Origin: Natronoarchaeum philippinense
Lineage (GTDB): Archaea; Halobacteriota; Halobacteria; Halobacteriales; Natronoarchaeaceae
DNA length: 64,000 bases
Assembly: GCF_900215575.1 (NCBI RefSeq)
Contig: NZ_OBEJ01000002.1
Coordinates: forward strand, 496,001 to 560,000
Reading direction: 5' to 3'
The notes below the pieces were generated by a model. The model was not told where the DNA came from and did not search any database. It saw nothing but the letters and a program-made list of their open reading frames with translations. The position numbers and the translations under genes were made by a program. Of the stretch, positions 50,179-59,437 are shown in pieces. Within the stretch, counting starts at the first letter, position 1. Each line of letters opens with the position of its first letter.

Positions 50179-53100
50179 TTAGGCGTTACCACTCGGCGTC
50201 TCGGGCGCCGGCATGGCAGCGTCGTCGGGCGCACCGTCGACGAAGCCGGGATCCGGCCAGCCGCCCGAGCGCTCGGTCGGGCTGCCGCCGACGTCGCCGA
50301 CGCCGCTTTTTCCGGCCGGAACGACGACCAACACGGTCGTGTCCGCCCGGAACGCGACTCGCGTCGACCGACCGATCGTCTCGGGGATGCCGTCGCCCGT
50401 CAGGTCGAGCTTTACCGAATCGCCGTCCCGGACGTACGATGTCGTTCCGCCGACGGCACCGCCCGCTACCGGCGTGCCCTGCCGGGCGTCGATCCGGAAG
50501 GTCGCGTACTTACCGGCCAGTTCGACCGTCCAGACGTTCGCCGTCGCGTACCAGTAGCCCGGCACCGGCGTCACCGGGAAGCCGGCCGGCATCTTCGAGG
50601 CGTTCGTCGCAAGCTTCGTTCGGAGGCGCTGTTGCTGTCGCTTGACGGCGTCCTGTGCCATCACTTTCGCTTGTCGACGCGTCTCTTCGACGACTGTTCC
50701 GACGGCGCTGTCGGGAAGTCGCACCGTCTCGCCGGACGCCGCGTCCGAGAGCGTGACGAGCAGTCGCGATCGCAGTCGATCTCGGAACGCCGGCGTCGAG
50801 GGCGTATCGTCGCGCTTGGCGGCAACCCGGGCTACTGCCGCGGCCGCCGAGCCGTCGACCAGCGCGATCGCGCGGGCGCTCGGTGAGTCCCACTCGTTCA
50901 GCGCACCATCGATAATTGCGGTTCGATAGTGGTAGGGAAGCGAAGTCTGCTCCCCGAGTACGCCCAGCGCTTTGCCGCGGAGAACCCGGTTCGAGCTAAC
51001 GAGCTCCTCGCGCAACTGTCGCCGGCTCGCCCCGGCGCCGTCGCTTCCCGACAGCGACGCGACGCCGTCGGCCGCGGCAAGCGCCCGAGCGCTGCGCCGG
51101 AGCCCGACCGTCTCGACGTCGCCGAGCGCGCTGTCGGTGACCGCGGCCGGCACCGGGTTCGCCGGGTCCGCAAACAGGTTCGCTGTCTCGGCGACCAACG
51201 GGTGGTACGTGGCGTTTGCGGGCAGCGTCGAGAGATCGGAGTTGGTGATCGACGCGAGCGTCAGGTACGCCGGCGTTCCGTCGACGCTCAGTCTGATCGA
51301 GTCGGCGGGTGGCGCCGCGGCCGTCGACCGTGGCTCGGCCGCTTGCACGTCGTTTCGGAGCGAGAGCAGCGAGTCGAGGTTCCCGATCGGCGCGGCGCCC
51401 GCGCCGTCCAGCGAACTCTCGACGCCGTTTTGAGTCGCTTCGACATCTTCGGCGGCCGCATCGAGGTCGTCGACGAGTCGGTTGAGGTACGCCACCCGCG
51501 CCGCAGCGCGGGCCTTGTCGGCGACGCTCTCGTAGGACTGATACCGATCGGTTTCGGCGTTACGACGCGCCCGCAGTTTCGCTTCCAGTTCGGCGGCCGG
51601 ATTCACGCCCGTTGCGAGACGGCCCCGGTCGACGGTCACGCTGATGTCACGGGCCGTCTCCCTGAGTTCGACGAGGTCGCGATAGATCCAGTCCCGAACT
51701 GTCGGTGCTGGCGGTCGACCGACGGTGATCTTGCGGTCGTCAAGATCGCCACGAACGGCTGCCCGCGCTGCGGCGTCAGGCCCGCCGGCAGCGTCGAGCA
51801 GCCGATCGACGGCCTCCTCAGGGACGCCGTCGAGGTTTCGGCTTTCCGCCGGGCCGCCGGGTTCGTAGAGTCGCTCGATGCGGTGCTCGGGCACGCGAGC
51901 GCTCCGGGCGGGGTTGCCGACCACCGCGATGCCGACGTGGTGTGTCGTCGTCCAGTTCGCGCTCGTCGTTCGCGTCGATCCGTTTCGGGCGATCCAGCGC
52001 GTCGTTGCGACGTGCTCGCGTGTGACGGTTCGGGCGTGGGCGGCGTACTCGTCCCAGCCGTAGGGGCCGCTCGGCGTCGGCCTGTCGTTCGCTGAGACCT
52101 CAGTAATCGTCTTCGTGACCGATTCGTCGGTCTCCCACCAGTCCGGGCCCGGCCGGGCCGGAGCGACCGATTCGTTGCTGTCGGTGCGTTCGACATCGAC
52201 GACGCGCTCGACGTTGGCCTCGTACAGGTCGTCGACGATTTCGTCCAGCGAATCGCCATCGCGCCCGGTCGAGAGAGCGTCCAGTGCGACGACCGCAGAG
52301 CGGTTGACGCCGACGGTCGTTTCGGATCGCCCGGCTGCGGGCTGGCCGGCCTCAGCGGCTGGCTCGGCAATCTGGCCGCCGCCGTCGACCGGTACGGTCT
52401 GGTCCCCGAGGACGGCGTCGAGCCACCGCTCGCCGTCGTAGCCCGCCCCGGCCAGCAAGTCGGTCGTTCCCACTCGCGCTGCCGCCCGACCCATCGCAGC
52501 ACGGCCGGCGGGGTCGCTGGTCCCGATCGCGGCCCGCTGGGTCTGGAGCAGCGCGGAGTTCGCGCTGAGTTCGACGTGGCGGTTCGCAAGGACGTTCTCG
52601 ATCGGTGCGCCGCCGTACTGGGCGTAGCCGCGCGCCCACGTGATCGCGTACAGCCGCGCGGCGAGGCGCCGGCCGAAGCCGGGGCCGGCGAGCGCGCCCC
52701 GATCGAGTTGCGTCTCGAATCGGGTGGCGCGCTCGTGGAGCGCCAGCGCCGGCGTCGCCACCGAGACGGTTACCGATCGCTCGGTGCGCTCGATCGTCCG
52801 GCCGCGCACGGTCGCTTCGAGCGAGACGTTCTCGACTTCGACGCCGACGACGCCGACGCCGCGGTCGACGAGGCGGACCCGGTCGAGGGCGTCACGCATC
52901 GTCGAGGCGTTCGTGATCGGCTGCAGGTCGGCGTCGACCCGGACGCCGCCGACCGACGCCTCGGTGTCGGCGAGCGCGGCGACCGCCTGCTGGTAGATTC
53001 TGATCCGGAACGCGTCGCGGTACGGGGTCTCGGCGTCGAGCACTTGTCCAAACGTATTGTTCGCGCGCTCGACGACGGGGGCGCTGGCGGCGTTCGCTCC

Positions 53101-53328
53101 GGCACGCTCGACGGCCTGCCGGAGCTCGGTGCGGACGACGCTCTCGGCTCGGTCGATTGCGGGCCCGGCGTCGGCGTCGACCTGCGGCGGGCCGCGGGCC
53201 GAGAGCGCGACCGTCCACGTGACGCTGCCGACGAGCAAGAGCACGCCGAGCAGCGCGAAGGGCACGCGAGCGCGATCGTCCTCGGCCAGCCGAACCCGGG
53301 GGCCGGCGTCCGTCTCGCGCCACTTCAT
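50179..53328 (-). CDS. Giant (1049-aa) DUF7286-like pilus-cluster protein
   Basis: 1049 aa from ATG 53328, chosen since it overlaps the stop of the preceding gene by 4 nt and gives a short basic/acidic N-terminus with one membrane helix (VPFALLGVLLLVGSVTWTVAL). The rest, of about 1000 residues, should lie outside the cell: it is Ala/Asp/Thr-rich and helical with an Ig-like or beta-rich end (WYATANVWTVELAGKYATFR). It ends in a hydrophobic-poor Gly/Pro tail (GDVGGSPTERSGGWPDPG). Resembles haloarchaeal DUF7286. Last gene of the pilus-like cluster; surface adhesin or major structural tip is inferred. Confidence 0.75.
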   Translation of the reverse strand: MKWRETDAGPRVRLAEDDRARVPFALLGVLLLVGSVTWTVALSARGPPQVDADAGPAIDRAESVVRTELRQAVERAGANAASAPVVERANNTFGQVLDAETPYRDAFRIRIYQQAVAALADTEASVGGVRVDADLQPITNASTMRDALDRVRLVDRGVGVVGVEVENVSLEATVRGRTIERTERSVTVSVATPALALHERATRFETQLDRGALAGPGFGRRLAARLYAITWARGYAQYGGAPIENVLANRHVELSANSALLQTQRAAIGTSDPAGRAAMGRAAARVGTTDLLAGAGYDGERWLDAVLGDQTVPVDGGGQIAEPAAEAGQPAAGRSETTVGVNRSAVVALDALSTGRDGDSLDEIVDDLYEANVERVVDVERTDSNESVAPARPGPDWWETDESVTKTITEVSANDRPTPSGPYGWDEYAAHARTVTREHVATTRWIARNGSTRTTSANWTTTHHVGIAVVGNPARSARVPEHRIERLYEPGGPAESRNLDGVPEEAVDRLLDAAGGPDAAARAAVRGDLDDRKITVGRPPAPTVRDWIYRDLVELRETARDISVTVDRGRLATGVNPAAELEAKLRARRNAETDRYQSYESVADKARAAARVAYLNRLVDDLDAAAEDVEATQNGVESSLDGAGAAPIGNLDSLLSLRNDVQAAEPRSTAAAPPADSIRLSVDGTPAYLTLASITNSDLSTLPANATYHPLVAETANLFADPANPVPAAVTDSALGDVETVGLRRSARALAAADGVASLSGSDGAGASRRQLREELVSSNRVLRGKALGVLGEQTSLPYHYRTAIIDGALNEWDSPSARAIALVDGSAAAAVARVAAKRDDTPSTPAFRDRLRSRLLVTLSDAASGETVRLPDSAVGTVVEETRRQAKVMAQDAVKRQQQRLRTKLATNASKMPAGFPVTPVPGYWYATANVWTVELAGKYATFRIDARQGTPVAGGAVGGTTSYVRDGDSVKLDLTGDGIPETIGRSTRVAFRADTTVLVVVPAGKSGVGDVGGSPTERSGGWPDPGFVDGAPDDAAMPAPETPSGNA

Positions 53329-54215
53329 CGGTCCCACGTCCGTACGGTGATCGTCACGCGGCCGGGCGACGCCGCGCCGGCCGCCGCGATTGGATCGTCG
53401 TAGTGCTTCCGAACGTCGGCTTCGAGCGCGGTCGAGAGTCGGTTCTGTAGGCGGGTGTTGACCGCACTGACCTCCTCGGGCGACGGCGTCGACGTGATCG
53501 ACGCGTTGAACGCGTCGGCGGCCAGCCGATACCGGTGGACCGCGAGCGTCGATGCGGGCGGCTGGCCGCGAAGCGCGACGCGCGTGTCGGCCGGCGGGAA
53601 CAGCGTCTGAACGACACAGTCCGCGAACAGTCCCGGCAGCCTGTCGAACCCGTTCTTGCGGGCAGCGAGATCGGCCGCCTCGTTCGTACACCCCGTCGTC
53701 ACCGACACGGCCGTCGTCGCCGCGGTGACATCGGCGTCCGGCGGCGGTCGCGGTCCCACGGCTACGGTCCCGTTGACCGACGACTCGGGGAACGGTTCCC
53801 AGCGCGCAACGACGCGAACGCCGGCGTCGACGACAGCCAGCTGCTCGCTCGTCGCCGCCACGACCCGCTCGGGAAACTCGTCGTGTGGCACGACGCGGTG
53901 TCCGTCGACGCGCGTCTCAGCGACCGCCGCCGCGGCGAGCAACTCGCCGAGCGTCCCGTGAGCCGAACGGCGGTAGGCCGTCTCGGACGCCTCCGGGTAG
54001 GTCGGTGCGGCCTCGCTCGTCACCGAGGGTTGTACCGAGTAGTCGACGGCCGCGGTGCTGGTCGTCAGCACGTCCGCGACCGACGCCGCCGTCCGCTCAC
54101 CGCGGATCTGCTGGCCGCTCGATGGCGCCGCGACGTGGACGCCGACGGCGGCGGTCACGAGCAACAGGCAGGCCACCACGTCAAGCACCGTGCTGACGCC
54201 GCGGTCGGGGCTCAC
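53325..54215 (-). CDS. DUF7284-like pseudopilin-type protein
   Basis: 296 aa with a GTG start at 54215, overlapping the previous gene by 4 nt. MSPDRGVSTVLDVVACLLLVTAAVGVHV is a short polar leader with Arg-Gly followed by a membrane helix, like archaeal prepilins of the TadE/TadF kind. The outside part has a Cys pair (VTTGCTNEAADL and FADCVVQTLFP) that may form a disulfide. Two-part beta/alpha body, no catalytic motif. Resembles DUF7284 of haloarchaeal pilus clusters. Confidence 0.75.
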   Translation of the reverse strand: MSPDRGVSTVLDVVACLLLVTAAVGVHVAAPSSGQQIRGERTAASVADVLTTSTAAVDYSVQPSVTSEAAPTYPEASETAYRRSAHGTLGELLAAAAVAETRVDGHRVVPHDEFPERVVAATSEQLAVVDAGVRVVARWEPFPESSVNGTVAVGPRPPPDADVTAATTAVSVTTGCTNEAADLAARKNGFDRLPGLFADCVVQTLFPPADTRVALRGQPPASTLAVHRYRLAADAFNASITSTPSPEEVSAVNTRLQNRLSTALEADVRKHYDDPIAAAGAASPGRVTITVRTWDR

Positions 54216-54613
54216 GACCAGATCACCGTCTCGAACGTGCCGGTCCGGATCCGCCCCGATCCGACGCGCACCGAGACCAGCCGCGACGCCGTCCTCGCGT
54301 CGCGGGCAGCCGGATCCGTCTCGACGGGCGGCGTCGGCCCGGCGCTCCAGCGGCGCCCACCGACGCGGAGCGAGACGTTCGCCTCGTAGCCGCCCGGGAC
54401 GGTGGCGACGCTCGCGTCGAGTCGGTCCGGAACGACGACGCCGCCGTCGCTGGCTCGTTCGAGGGCGTCGCTCGTCGCCGGCTCGACGATGCTGCGCTCC
54501 GGGCCGGGAGAGCGGTCCAGCAGCGTCGTCGCGTACAGCGACACCGCCAGACAGACTACGGCGGCGGCGAGCAACGCGGGGATCGGCATGACGGCACCGC
54601 GCGTATCCGGCAT
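54212..54613 (-). CDS. DUF7285-like pseudopilin-type protein
   Basis: 133 aa from ATG 54613, or 136 from GTG 54622 which would overlap the preceding stop. MPDTRGAVMPIPALLAAAVVCL is an Arg-Gly leader then one membrane helix (LAAAVVCLAVSLYATTLL), and the outside part is a small beta-rich domain (GGYEANVSLRVGGRRWSAG ... RLVSVRVGSGRIRTGTFE). Resembles DUF7285. The start overlaps the next gene's GTG by 4 nt (TGA/GTG), so the genes are coupled. Confidence 0.72.
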   Translation of the reverse strand: MPDTRGAVMPIPALLAAAVVCLAVSLYATTLLDRSPGPERSIVEPATSDALERASDGGVVVPDRLDASVATVPGGYEANVSLRVGGRRWSAGPTPPVETDPAARDARTASRLVSVRVGSGRIRTGTFETVIWS

Positions 54614-54614
54614 C

Positions 54615-55085
54615 TCAGGCACCCACCAGCGTCGCGTCGATGTCGTCCCAGCTCACCGTCCGCACCGAAAGGCGATCGGGCGAGACGCGCCACGACGGAT
54701 CGCGTGCTCGGGCCCGATCCAGCGCCTCGTCGAACGCTTCGGGCGACTCGAAGACGTGATCCGGCCGGGCGCCACGGAGCAGTTCCCAGAGCATAGTTCC
54801 CTCACGAACCGGCGTGACGGGGCCGTAGGCCAGCGTCTCGAAAGCCGCTTCGTCACCGGATCGGACGCCGATACGGTCGGATTCGATCCGGACCGCATCG
54901 GCCGAGAGCGGATAGGTTCCGGTTCCGGTGTGGCGGCTTCCCGCGACGGCGTCGACGGCGTTGGCCGGGCCCGCGGCGTCCGGCGGCGGTCCGTCGGGCA
55001 GTTGTGCGACGATTCCGACGAGCGACGCCCCGAGTAGGGAGAGCCCGATCCAGACGTACCACGCGTCGGCTGGCGAGTCGAACAT
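54615..55085 (-). CDS. DUF7283-like pilus-cluster protein
   Basis: 156 aa from ATG 55085. MFDSPADAWYVWIGLSLLGA starts with a short leader and a membrane helix (WYVWIGLSLLGASLVGIVAQL), then a linker (PDGPPPDAAGPANAV) and a beta domain with GTGTYPLSADAVRIESDRIGV. Resembles DUF7283. A TTTATACCGGA promoter lies exactly 20 nt before the start codon, so it heads its own transcription unit that continues through the next three genes. Confidence 0.75.
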   Translation of the reverse strand: MFDSPADAWYVWIGLSLLGASLVGIVAQLPDGPPPDAAGPANAVDAVAGSRHTGTGTYPLSADAVRIESDRIGVRSGDEAAFETLAYGPVTPVREGTMLWELLRGARPDHVFESPEAFDEALDRARARDPSWRVSPDRLSVRTVSWDDIDATLVGA

Positions 55086-55105
55086 GGCCCGCTCTCGCCG
55101 CCCGA

Positions 55106-55116
55106 TCCGGTATAAA
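55106..55116 (-). promoter_or_regulatory. Shared promoter element, copy 1 (before the DUF7283-like gene)
   Basis: TTTATACCGGA on the minus strand, followed by 20 nt (TCGGGCGGCGAGAGCGGGCC) to ATG 55085. The 11-mer is identical to copy 2 at 58941-58951 and the distance is the same. Confidence 0.7.
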
Positions 55117-55138
55117 TGCCGGCTCGGTGTGGCGTCGG

Positions 55139-56956
55139 TCAGACCACCAGCCCGGCGGCGACGAACGCCGTCAGATAGATCGCGGTCGCCGACAGCACGG
55201 CGCCGCCGACGCGGTAGCCGACCAGTGCGCGGTCGAGTCCCCGTTCGAGGCCGATCGCCAGCGCGGTCAGGATCGCCGCCAGCGCGAGCGCGTACGCGCC
55301 GACGACCGGGCCGAGCACCGCGGTCGGCACGGCCTCGGCGCCGTCGCCCAGCGCCGCCATCCGGTCGGACAGCGCCACGGTGACGCCGGCGACCAGCGGG
55401 CCGAAGATCGTCGCCGTGCTCCGGAGCGTGCCGGTGATCGTCGCAAGCTCCCGTCGTGCCTCGTCCTCGACCGACCGGAGCTCTTCGAGGTGGCCGGCCA
55501 TCGAGACGATCGCGGTCCCGGCCGGCTTCCCCTCGCGGGCGGCCAGCGCCAACAGCGTCGCCGTGCTCCGGGCGCGCGGGCTGGGAACGTCCGCGAGCGC
55601 GCCCTGATCGCCGAGGAACGACGCCCGGACGCCGATGCGAAGCTGGCGCTGGCGGCCGGCGGCGTCGGCGAGCATCGTGCCGGTCGCGCCGTCGAGTCGC
55701 TCGCCAGCCCGTTCGATCGCCGTCTCGACGGCGGCGCCGTTTCGTACCTCGCGTCCGACGAGATAGAGGGCGTCTGGCAGTCCGTCCTCGACCGCACGCA
55801 CGTGGTCTCGAACTGACGCAATGGGTCGATACCACCACGCCAGCCCCGCGCCGACGCCACAGCCGACGCCGGCGAGCGCACCTGCCCAGCCGCCGATGGC
55901 GCTTCCCGCGACGGCGCCGCCGCTGACAGCCCCTACGAGGCCGACGGCGAGGGGTCGCCACCACGCCCCAGTCACGTCTGGATGCGAGCGATCGACCGGC
56001 GGTGGCGGGAACGCGACGGGACGCCGAAGCAAGAGCCAGCACGCGCCTACGAGCACGACGCCGGGGAGCACGCCGCAGTAGACGACCACCAGCACAGGCG
56101 CGGAGATCGGTACGCCGGCCAAGCGTGCTGCGGGCGCGACCGCGATCAACGCCAGCGGGAGCAAGACGCCGAAGGCGTACAGCGCGGTCGCCGGCTCCCG
56201 GATCGAGCCGGCGAAGCCGGCCATCCGATCGCGCGTCCCGTCGAGCACGGCCCGGAGCGCCCGATCGAGCGATCGGGAGCGCTCCGTGGCGCCCGCCGTC
56301 GCCGCGGCGTCGAGCAGCGTCACCGCCCGCCCGAGTTCCGGGAACCAGCGCTCCCACTCCGCGGCGAAGCCGTCGAAGCCCGCGCGTGCGGTTCCCTCGG
56401 CCCGGCTGGCGTGGCTGGCGAGGCTCTCGGCGAGCGGTCCGTCGCCCGTCTCGGCGGCGAACGCGGCGGCAGACTCGGCGGTCGGCGTCACCCGCATTCT
56501 GAGGACCGCCCGGCCGACGATGCTGGGTGCGGCCCCCAGCGCCAGCGCGCGCCGGGCCGCGGCGAGCACGGGCGGAAGGCGATGGACGGCGTGGATTGCC
56601 CCGAGCGCGGCGACGAGCACGAACAGGACGGCTGCGGGGCGGAACGCCGGCGGCGCCAGCAAGACTGTCGGCGTCAGTGCGACGGCTGCGACCACGGCGG
56701 CGCCGTACCCCGCTTCGACGACGGTTGCGGGGCCGACCGGCAGGTCGAGAAAGGCGAGCGCCCGCCGGAGTTCGACGCTCGCGGTTTCGCTGCCGGGCTC
56801 GCCTGCTGCGTTGGCAGACGCGGACGCCGCGGCGTCGCCGGCATCGGTCCGACGCCGCACCCCACCGGATCTGCCGGGTGTGGGACGTGTCCTGTTTTCC
56901 CCATCTACGTCGACCGGCGAGACACGGGCGAGCGCGTACAGCAGTCGCGCCAGCAT
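55139..56956 (-). CDS. TadC/GspF-like membrane platform protein (duplicated)
   Basis: 605 aa; ATG 56956 overlaps the ATPase stop (TGATG), with GTG 56959 possible. An N-terminal polar region of about 65 residues is followed by two GspF-type domains, each a helical bundle with paired membrane helices. Hydrophobic helices lie at about 85-130 and 265-310 in the first half, and 335-375 and 535-605 in the second. Family helical segments such as VTLLDAAATAGATERSRSL and VSMAGHLEELRSVEDEARREL are visible. It should act as the inner-membrane platform turned by the ATPase. Archaeal FlaJ-like pilus systems carry this duplicated type. Confidence 0.82.
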   Translation of the reverse strand: MLARLLYALARVSPVDVDGENRTRPTPGRSGGVRRRTDAGDAAASASANAAGEPGSETASVELRRALAFLDLPVGPATVVEAGYGAAVVAAVALTPTVLLAPPAFRPAAVLFVLVAALGAIHAVHRLPPVLAAARRALALGAAPSIVGRAVLRMRVTPTAESAAAFAAETGDGPLAESLASHASRAEGTARAGFDGFAAEWERWFPELGRAVTLLDAAATAGATERSRSLDRALRAVLDGTRDRMAGFAGSIREPATALYAFGVLLPLALIAVAPAARLAGVPISAPVLVVVYCGVLPGVVLVGACWLLLRRPVAFPPPPVDRSHPDVTGAWWRPLAVGLVGAVSGGAVAGSAIGGWAGALAGVGCGVGAGLAWWYRPIASVRDHVRAVEDGLPDALYLVGREVRNGAAVETAIERAGERLDGATGTMLADAAGRQRQLRIGVRASFLGDQGALADVPSPRARSTATLLALAAREGKPAGTAIVSMAGHLEELRSVEDEARRELATITGTLRSTATIFGPLVAGVTVALSDRMAALGDGAEAVPTAVLGPVVGAYALALAAILTALAIGLERGLDRALVGYRVGGAVLSATAIYLTAFVAAGLVV

Positions 56957-58920
56957 CACTTGCCGGCCTCGCCGTCGACCTCGGCCCGGTCGCTGTGCTC
57001 GTTCTCTCTGAGGGCGTCGCGTTCATCCCGCCGGCGCACACCGTAAGCGGTCGCCACGTCGGCCGGTCGAGTTCTACTCTCCGTCACCAGACGCTCCAGT
57101 TCGGCTTCGCGGTCCGACAGCAGTTTGCGGATATCGGCGTAGGACTCCCCTGAGCGCCGGAGCCGGTCGAGCAGCCGGCTCTCGCCGCGCCCGATGCGCC
57201 CGGTCGGTTCGAGGATGCCGTCGTGCAGTTCGAACAGCGACGCGAACGCGACGCCGTCCTCCCGGTCGAGCACTTCCTCGACGCGCTCGACACGGCGTGC
57301 GCGCCCCTCGGGGCCCTCGTAGGCCGCGACCGTAACGACGAGGTCCGTCACCGCGAAGGAGGACTCGGGCACGTCGAGGTCGGCGACGACGCGCTCGCGG
57401 ACCGACGCGCCGCCGTCGCCGTGGATCGTTCCGAGGACGGCACTGCCGCTGGCGCCGACGCGCATCGCCTCGTAGAGCACTTGGGCCTCCTCGCCGCGGA
57501 CTTCGCCCAGTACGAGCGCGCCCTCGCCGAGGCGGAGCGCCGTCCTGAGCGCCGCGGTCGGCGTGATGCCCGGCCCGTCGTCGGCGTCGACCGCGGTCGT
57601 TAGCTGCTGTACGTCTCGATCTGTGTCCAGGAGGGCGCCGACGGGCAGCTCGGGCGTGTCTTCGATGACGACCGTCCGCGTCGCGGGCGACAGTTCCCAC
57701 AGCAGGGCGCCGAGCAGCGTCGTCTTGCCGGCGCCGCGGGTGCCGGCGATCAGCCCGGCGCAGGATCGTTCGACGGCGACCGAGAGCAACGCGGCGGCGT
57801 CGGGCGGGAGCGTTCCGTTGGCCACGAGCGCGGGGATCGTCAGCGGCTCGTCGCCCTGATCGCGGAAGACGAAGGCGTCGCCGTCGCTGACGGGATCGGT
57901 GACGCCCGCGACGCGGACCGTCCGGTCGTCTCCGATCTCGGCAGAGGCGGCCAGCGTCGGGCTGGCACGCGAGAACGCCCGGCCGCTCGCGCGGCGGAAC
58001 CGGGAGGCAAGCGCCGCGGCGTCCTGCTCGGTGAGCCGAACGTTCGTCGGGAGCCGGTCGCCGTCGAACAGCACGCGCACCGGGTTGTCATCGACCGGCG
58101 CGGTGGCGAACACGTCCGAGACGGCGGGGTCAGAGAGGAGATCGGAGACGGCGCCGAACCCGCGCGTGTGCTTTTCGAGGATCTCGGTCAGTTCGGTGAC
58201 AGGAGTCCCCTCGTCGGCGACGCGCCGGACGGCACGGCCGGGCGCCCGATCCTCGCCGTCGACGCCGCCCGCTGCGAGCAGTCGATAGGCCGCGGCGAGC
58301 GTCGCTCGCGCGTCGGCATCGAGACGCCACGACGCGGGCAACAGGTGGTAGGTTCGACCGGCGCCCGGCCGCTCGTAGATCCGGGCGTCGCTGCCGGTAT
58401 CGAGCGACCGCGTGTCGAGTAGTCGACCGTCGGCTGGCGGTCTAGCCGCAACCCGGGCGCCGGCGACCGTCGGCCCGACGTAGGGCCGGAGCGCTGTCTC
58501 GTAGCTCGCCGCCGACTCGGCGACGGCGGCCAGCCCGGTTTCGGCGGCGACGCCGCTGATTTGCGATCCTCTGGCGTCGGCGTCGCGGCTGGCTCGCAGC
58601 GGATCGCGGCGTGCACGCTCGGCGAGTCGTTCGTCGCGAAACGCGATCCGCTCGGCGAACCGGCCCGCGGCGACCAGCAGGGCGGCAGCGCGGTCCTCGT
58701 AGGCGCGTTCGACGCCGTCGGTGCGCGTCACCACGCGCTCGGCGTCGCGCTCGGTCAGCGCGTCGACGACGGTTGCCCGACACTTCTCGCTCTCGGCGAG
58801 TTTACCGGCGCCCGCGCAGTCGCCGGCATCCACCCTGAGCGTCTCACCGTCGAACGCCGGGCGACAGCCACAGTACCCGTCGTCGCCGCCACCTCTGATA
58901 CGATCGAGTAGCTTCCGCAT
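56956..58920 (-). CDS. Type IV pilus/Tad-type secretion ATPase
   Basis: 654 aa from ATG 58920. The N-terminal 260 residues are specific and contain a Cys-x-Cys (GYCGCRPAF) and two more cysteines (DCAG, KCRA), a possible metal or iron-sulfur site at the front. The ATPase core has Walker A LIAGTRGAGKTTLLG, Asp box VVIEDTPELPVG, Walker B ALVLGEVRGEEA and the His box VLGTIHGDGG. It should power assembly through the TadC-like platform, whose gene overlaps its stop. A TTTATACCGGA promoter stands exactly 20 nt upstream. Confidence 0.88.
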   Translation of the reverse strand: MRKLLDRIRGGGDDGYCGCRPAFDGETLRVDAGDCAGAGKLAESEKCRATVVDALTERDAERVVTRTDGVERAYEDRAAALLVAAGRFAERIAFRDERLAERARRDPLRASRDADARGSQISGVAAETGLAAVAESAASYETALRPYVGPTVAGARVAARPPADGRLLDTRSLDTGSDARIYERPGAGRTYHLLPASWRLDADARATLAAAYRLLAAGGVDGEDRAPGRAVRRVADEGTPVTELTEILEKHTRGFGAVSDLLSDPAVSDVFATAPVDDNPVRVLFDGDRLPTNVRLTEQDAAALASRFRRASGRAFSRASPTLAASAEIGDDRTVRVAGVTDPVSDGDAFVFRDQGDEPLTIPALVANGTLPPDAAALLSVAVERSCAGLIAGTRGAGKTTLLGALLWELSPATRTVVIEDTPELPVGALLDTDRDVQQLTTAVDADDGPGITPTAALRTALRLGEGALVLGEVRGEEAQVLYEAMRVGASGSAVLGTIHGDGGASVRERVVADLDVPESSFAVTDLVVTVAAYEGPEGRARRVERVEEVLDREDGVAFASLFELHDGILEPTGRIGRGESRLLDRLRRSGESYADIRKLLSDREAELERLVTESRTRPADVATAYGVRRRDERDALRENEHSDRAEVDGEAGK

Positions 58921-58940
58921 GGCCGGTCCTCGCCGCGAGT

Positions 58941-58951
58941 TCCGGTATAAA
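58941..58951 (-). promoter_or_regulatory. Shared promoter element, copy 2 (before the secretion ATPase)
   Basis: TTTATACCGGA on the minus strand, then 20 nt (ACTCGCGGCGAGGACCGGCC) to ATG 58920. Identical 11-mer and spacing to copy 1 at 55106-55116; the 20-nt tails agree at 14 of 20 positions. Confidence 0.7.
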
Positions 58952-58972
58952 TCTGCGCCCGGTCGGTCCGGA

Positions 58973-59437
58973 TTATCTCTCGGACGCGATGCGCTCGACG
59001 ACGATTCGACGGCGCTCGTCTTCGTGCAGCGAGAGGGCGATTTCGTGCGGGCCCGCTCCGTCGAGTTCGACCGGCGTGTCGCCGTCGGTAGTGATCGCAA
59101 CGGGGGTGCTGATGCGACGGACGCGCCGCTTGCCGCCGCCGATTCGGTAGCTGAACAGCAGTGTGCGTTCGGACCGCGCGTCGAGCCGGGCAGCGTCGAT
59201 CTCGGCTTCGTCCCAGCCGCCGCCCGGAAGTTCGATCTCGACGACGCGACGGGCGCCGGGCCGCCCCTCCGGAACTGCCTCGTCGGCCGCGACCGAGCGC
59301 GCGGCGGCTTCGAGACGGTCGACAGCAGTCTCGATCCCCCCGTTGGCGCGGCGCACGCGAGCCCGGTCGATTCCCGGCGTCGCGGCGGCTGCCAGCGCGG
59401 CCGACAGCAGGGTGGCCAGCAGCGTGCGACGGATCAC
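58973..59437 (-). CDS. DUF7311-like small secreted or membrane-anchored protein
   Basis: 154 aa with a GTG start at 59437, overlapping the stop of the preceding gene by 4 nt. An N-terminal hydrophobic stretch (TLLATLLSAALAAAATPG) may be a signal or anchor; it is followed by an arginine-rich helix (IETAVDRLEAAARSVAADE) and a beta domain (RRVVEIELPGGGWDEAEIDA). Resembles DUF7311. It lies between the coiled-coil protein and the ATPase and has no catalytic motif. Confidence 0.72.
   Translation of the reverse strand: MIRRTLLATLLSAALAAAATPGIDRARVRRANGGIETAVDRLEAAARSVAADEAVPEGRPGARRVVEIELPGGGWDEAEIDAARLDARSERTLLFSYRIGGGKRRVRRISTPVAITTDGDTPVELDGAGPHEIALSLHEDERRRIVVERIASER

Noticed and set aside
54615-57041. 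808-codon frame that includes the DUF7283-like gene and continues across the TadC-like gene
   Set aside because: Only the last 156 codons match a gene with its own promoter; the rest is out of frame with the TadC-like protein and Arg/Gly-rich.
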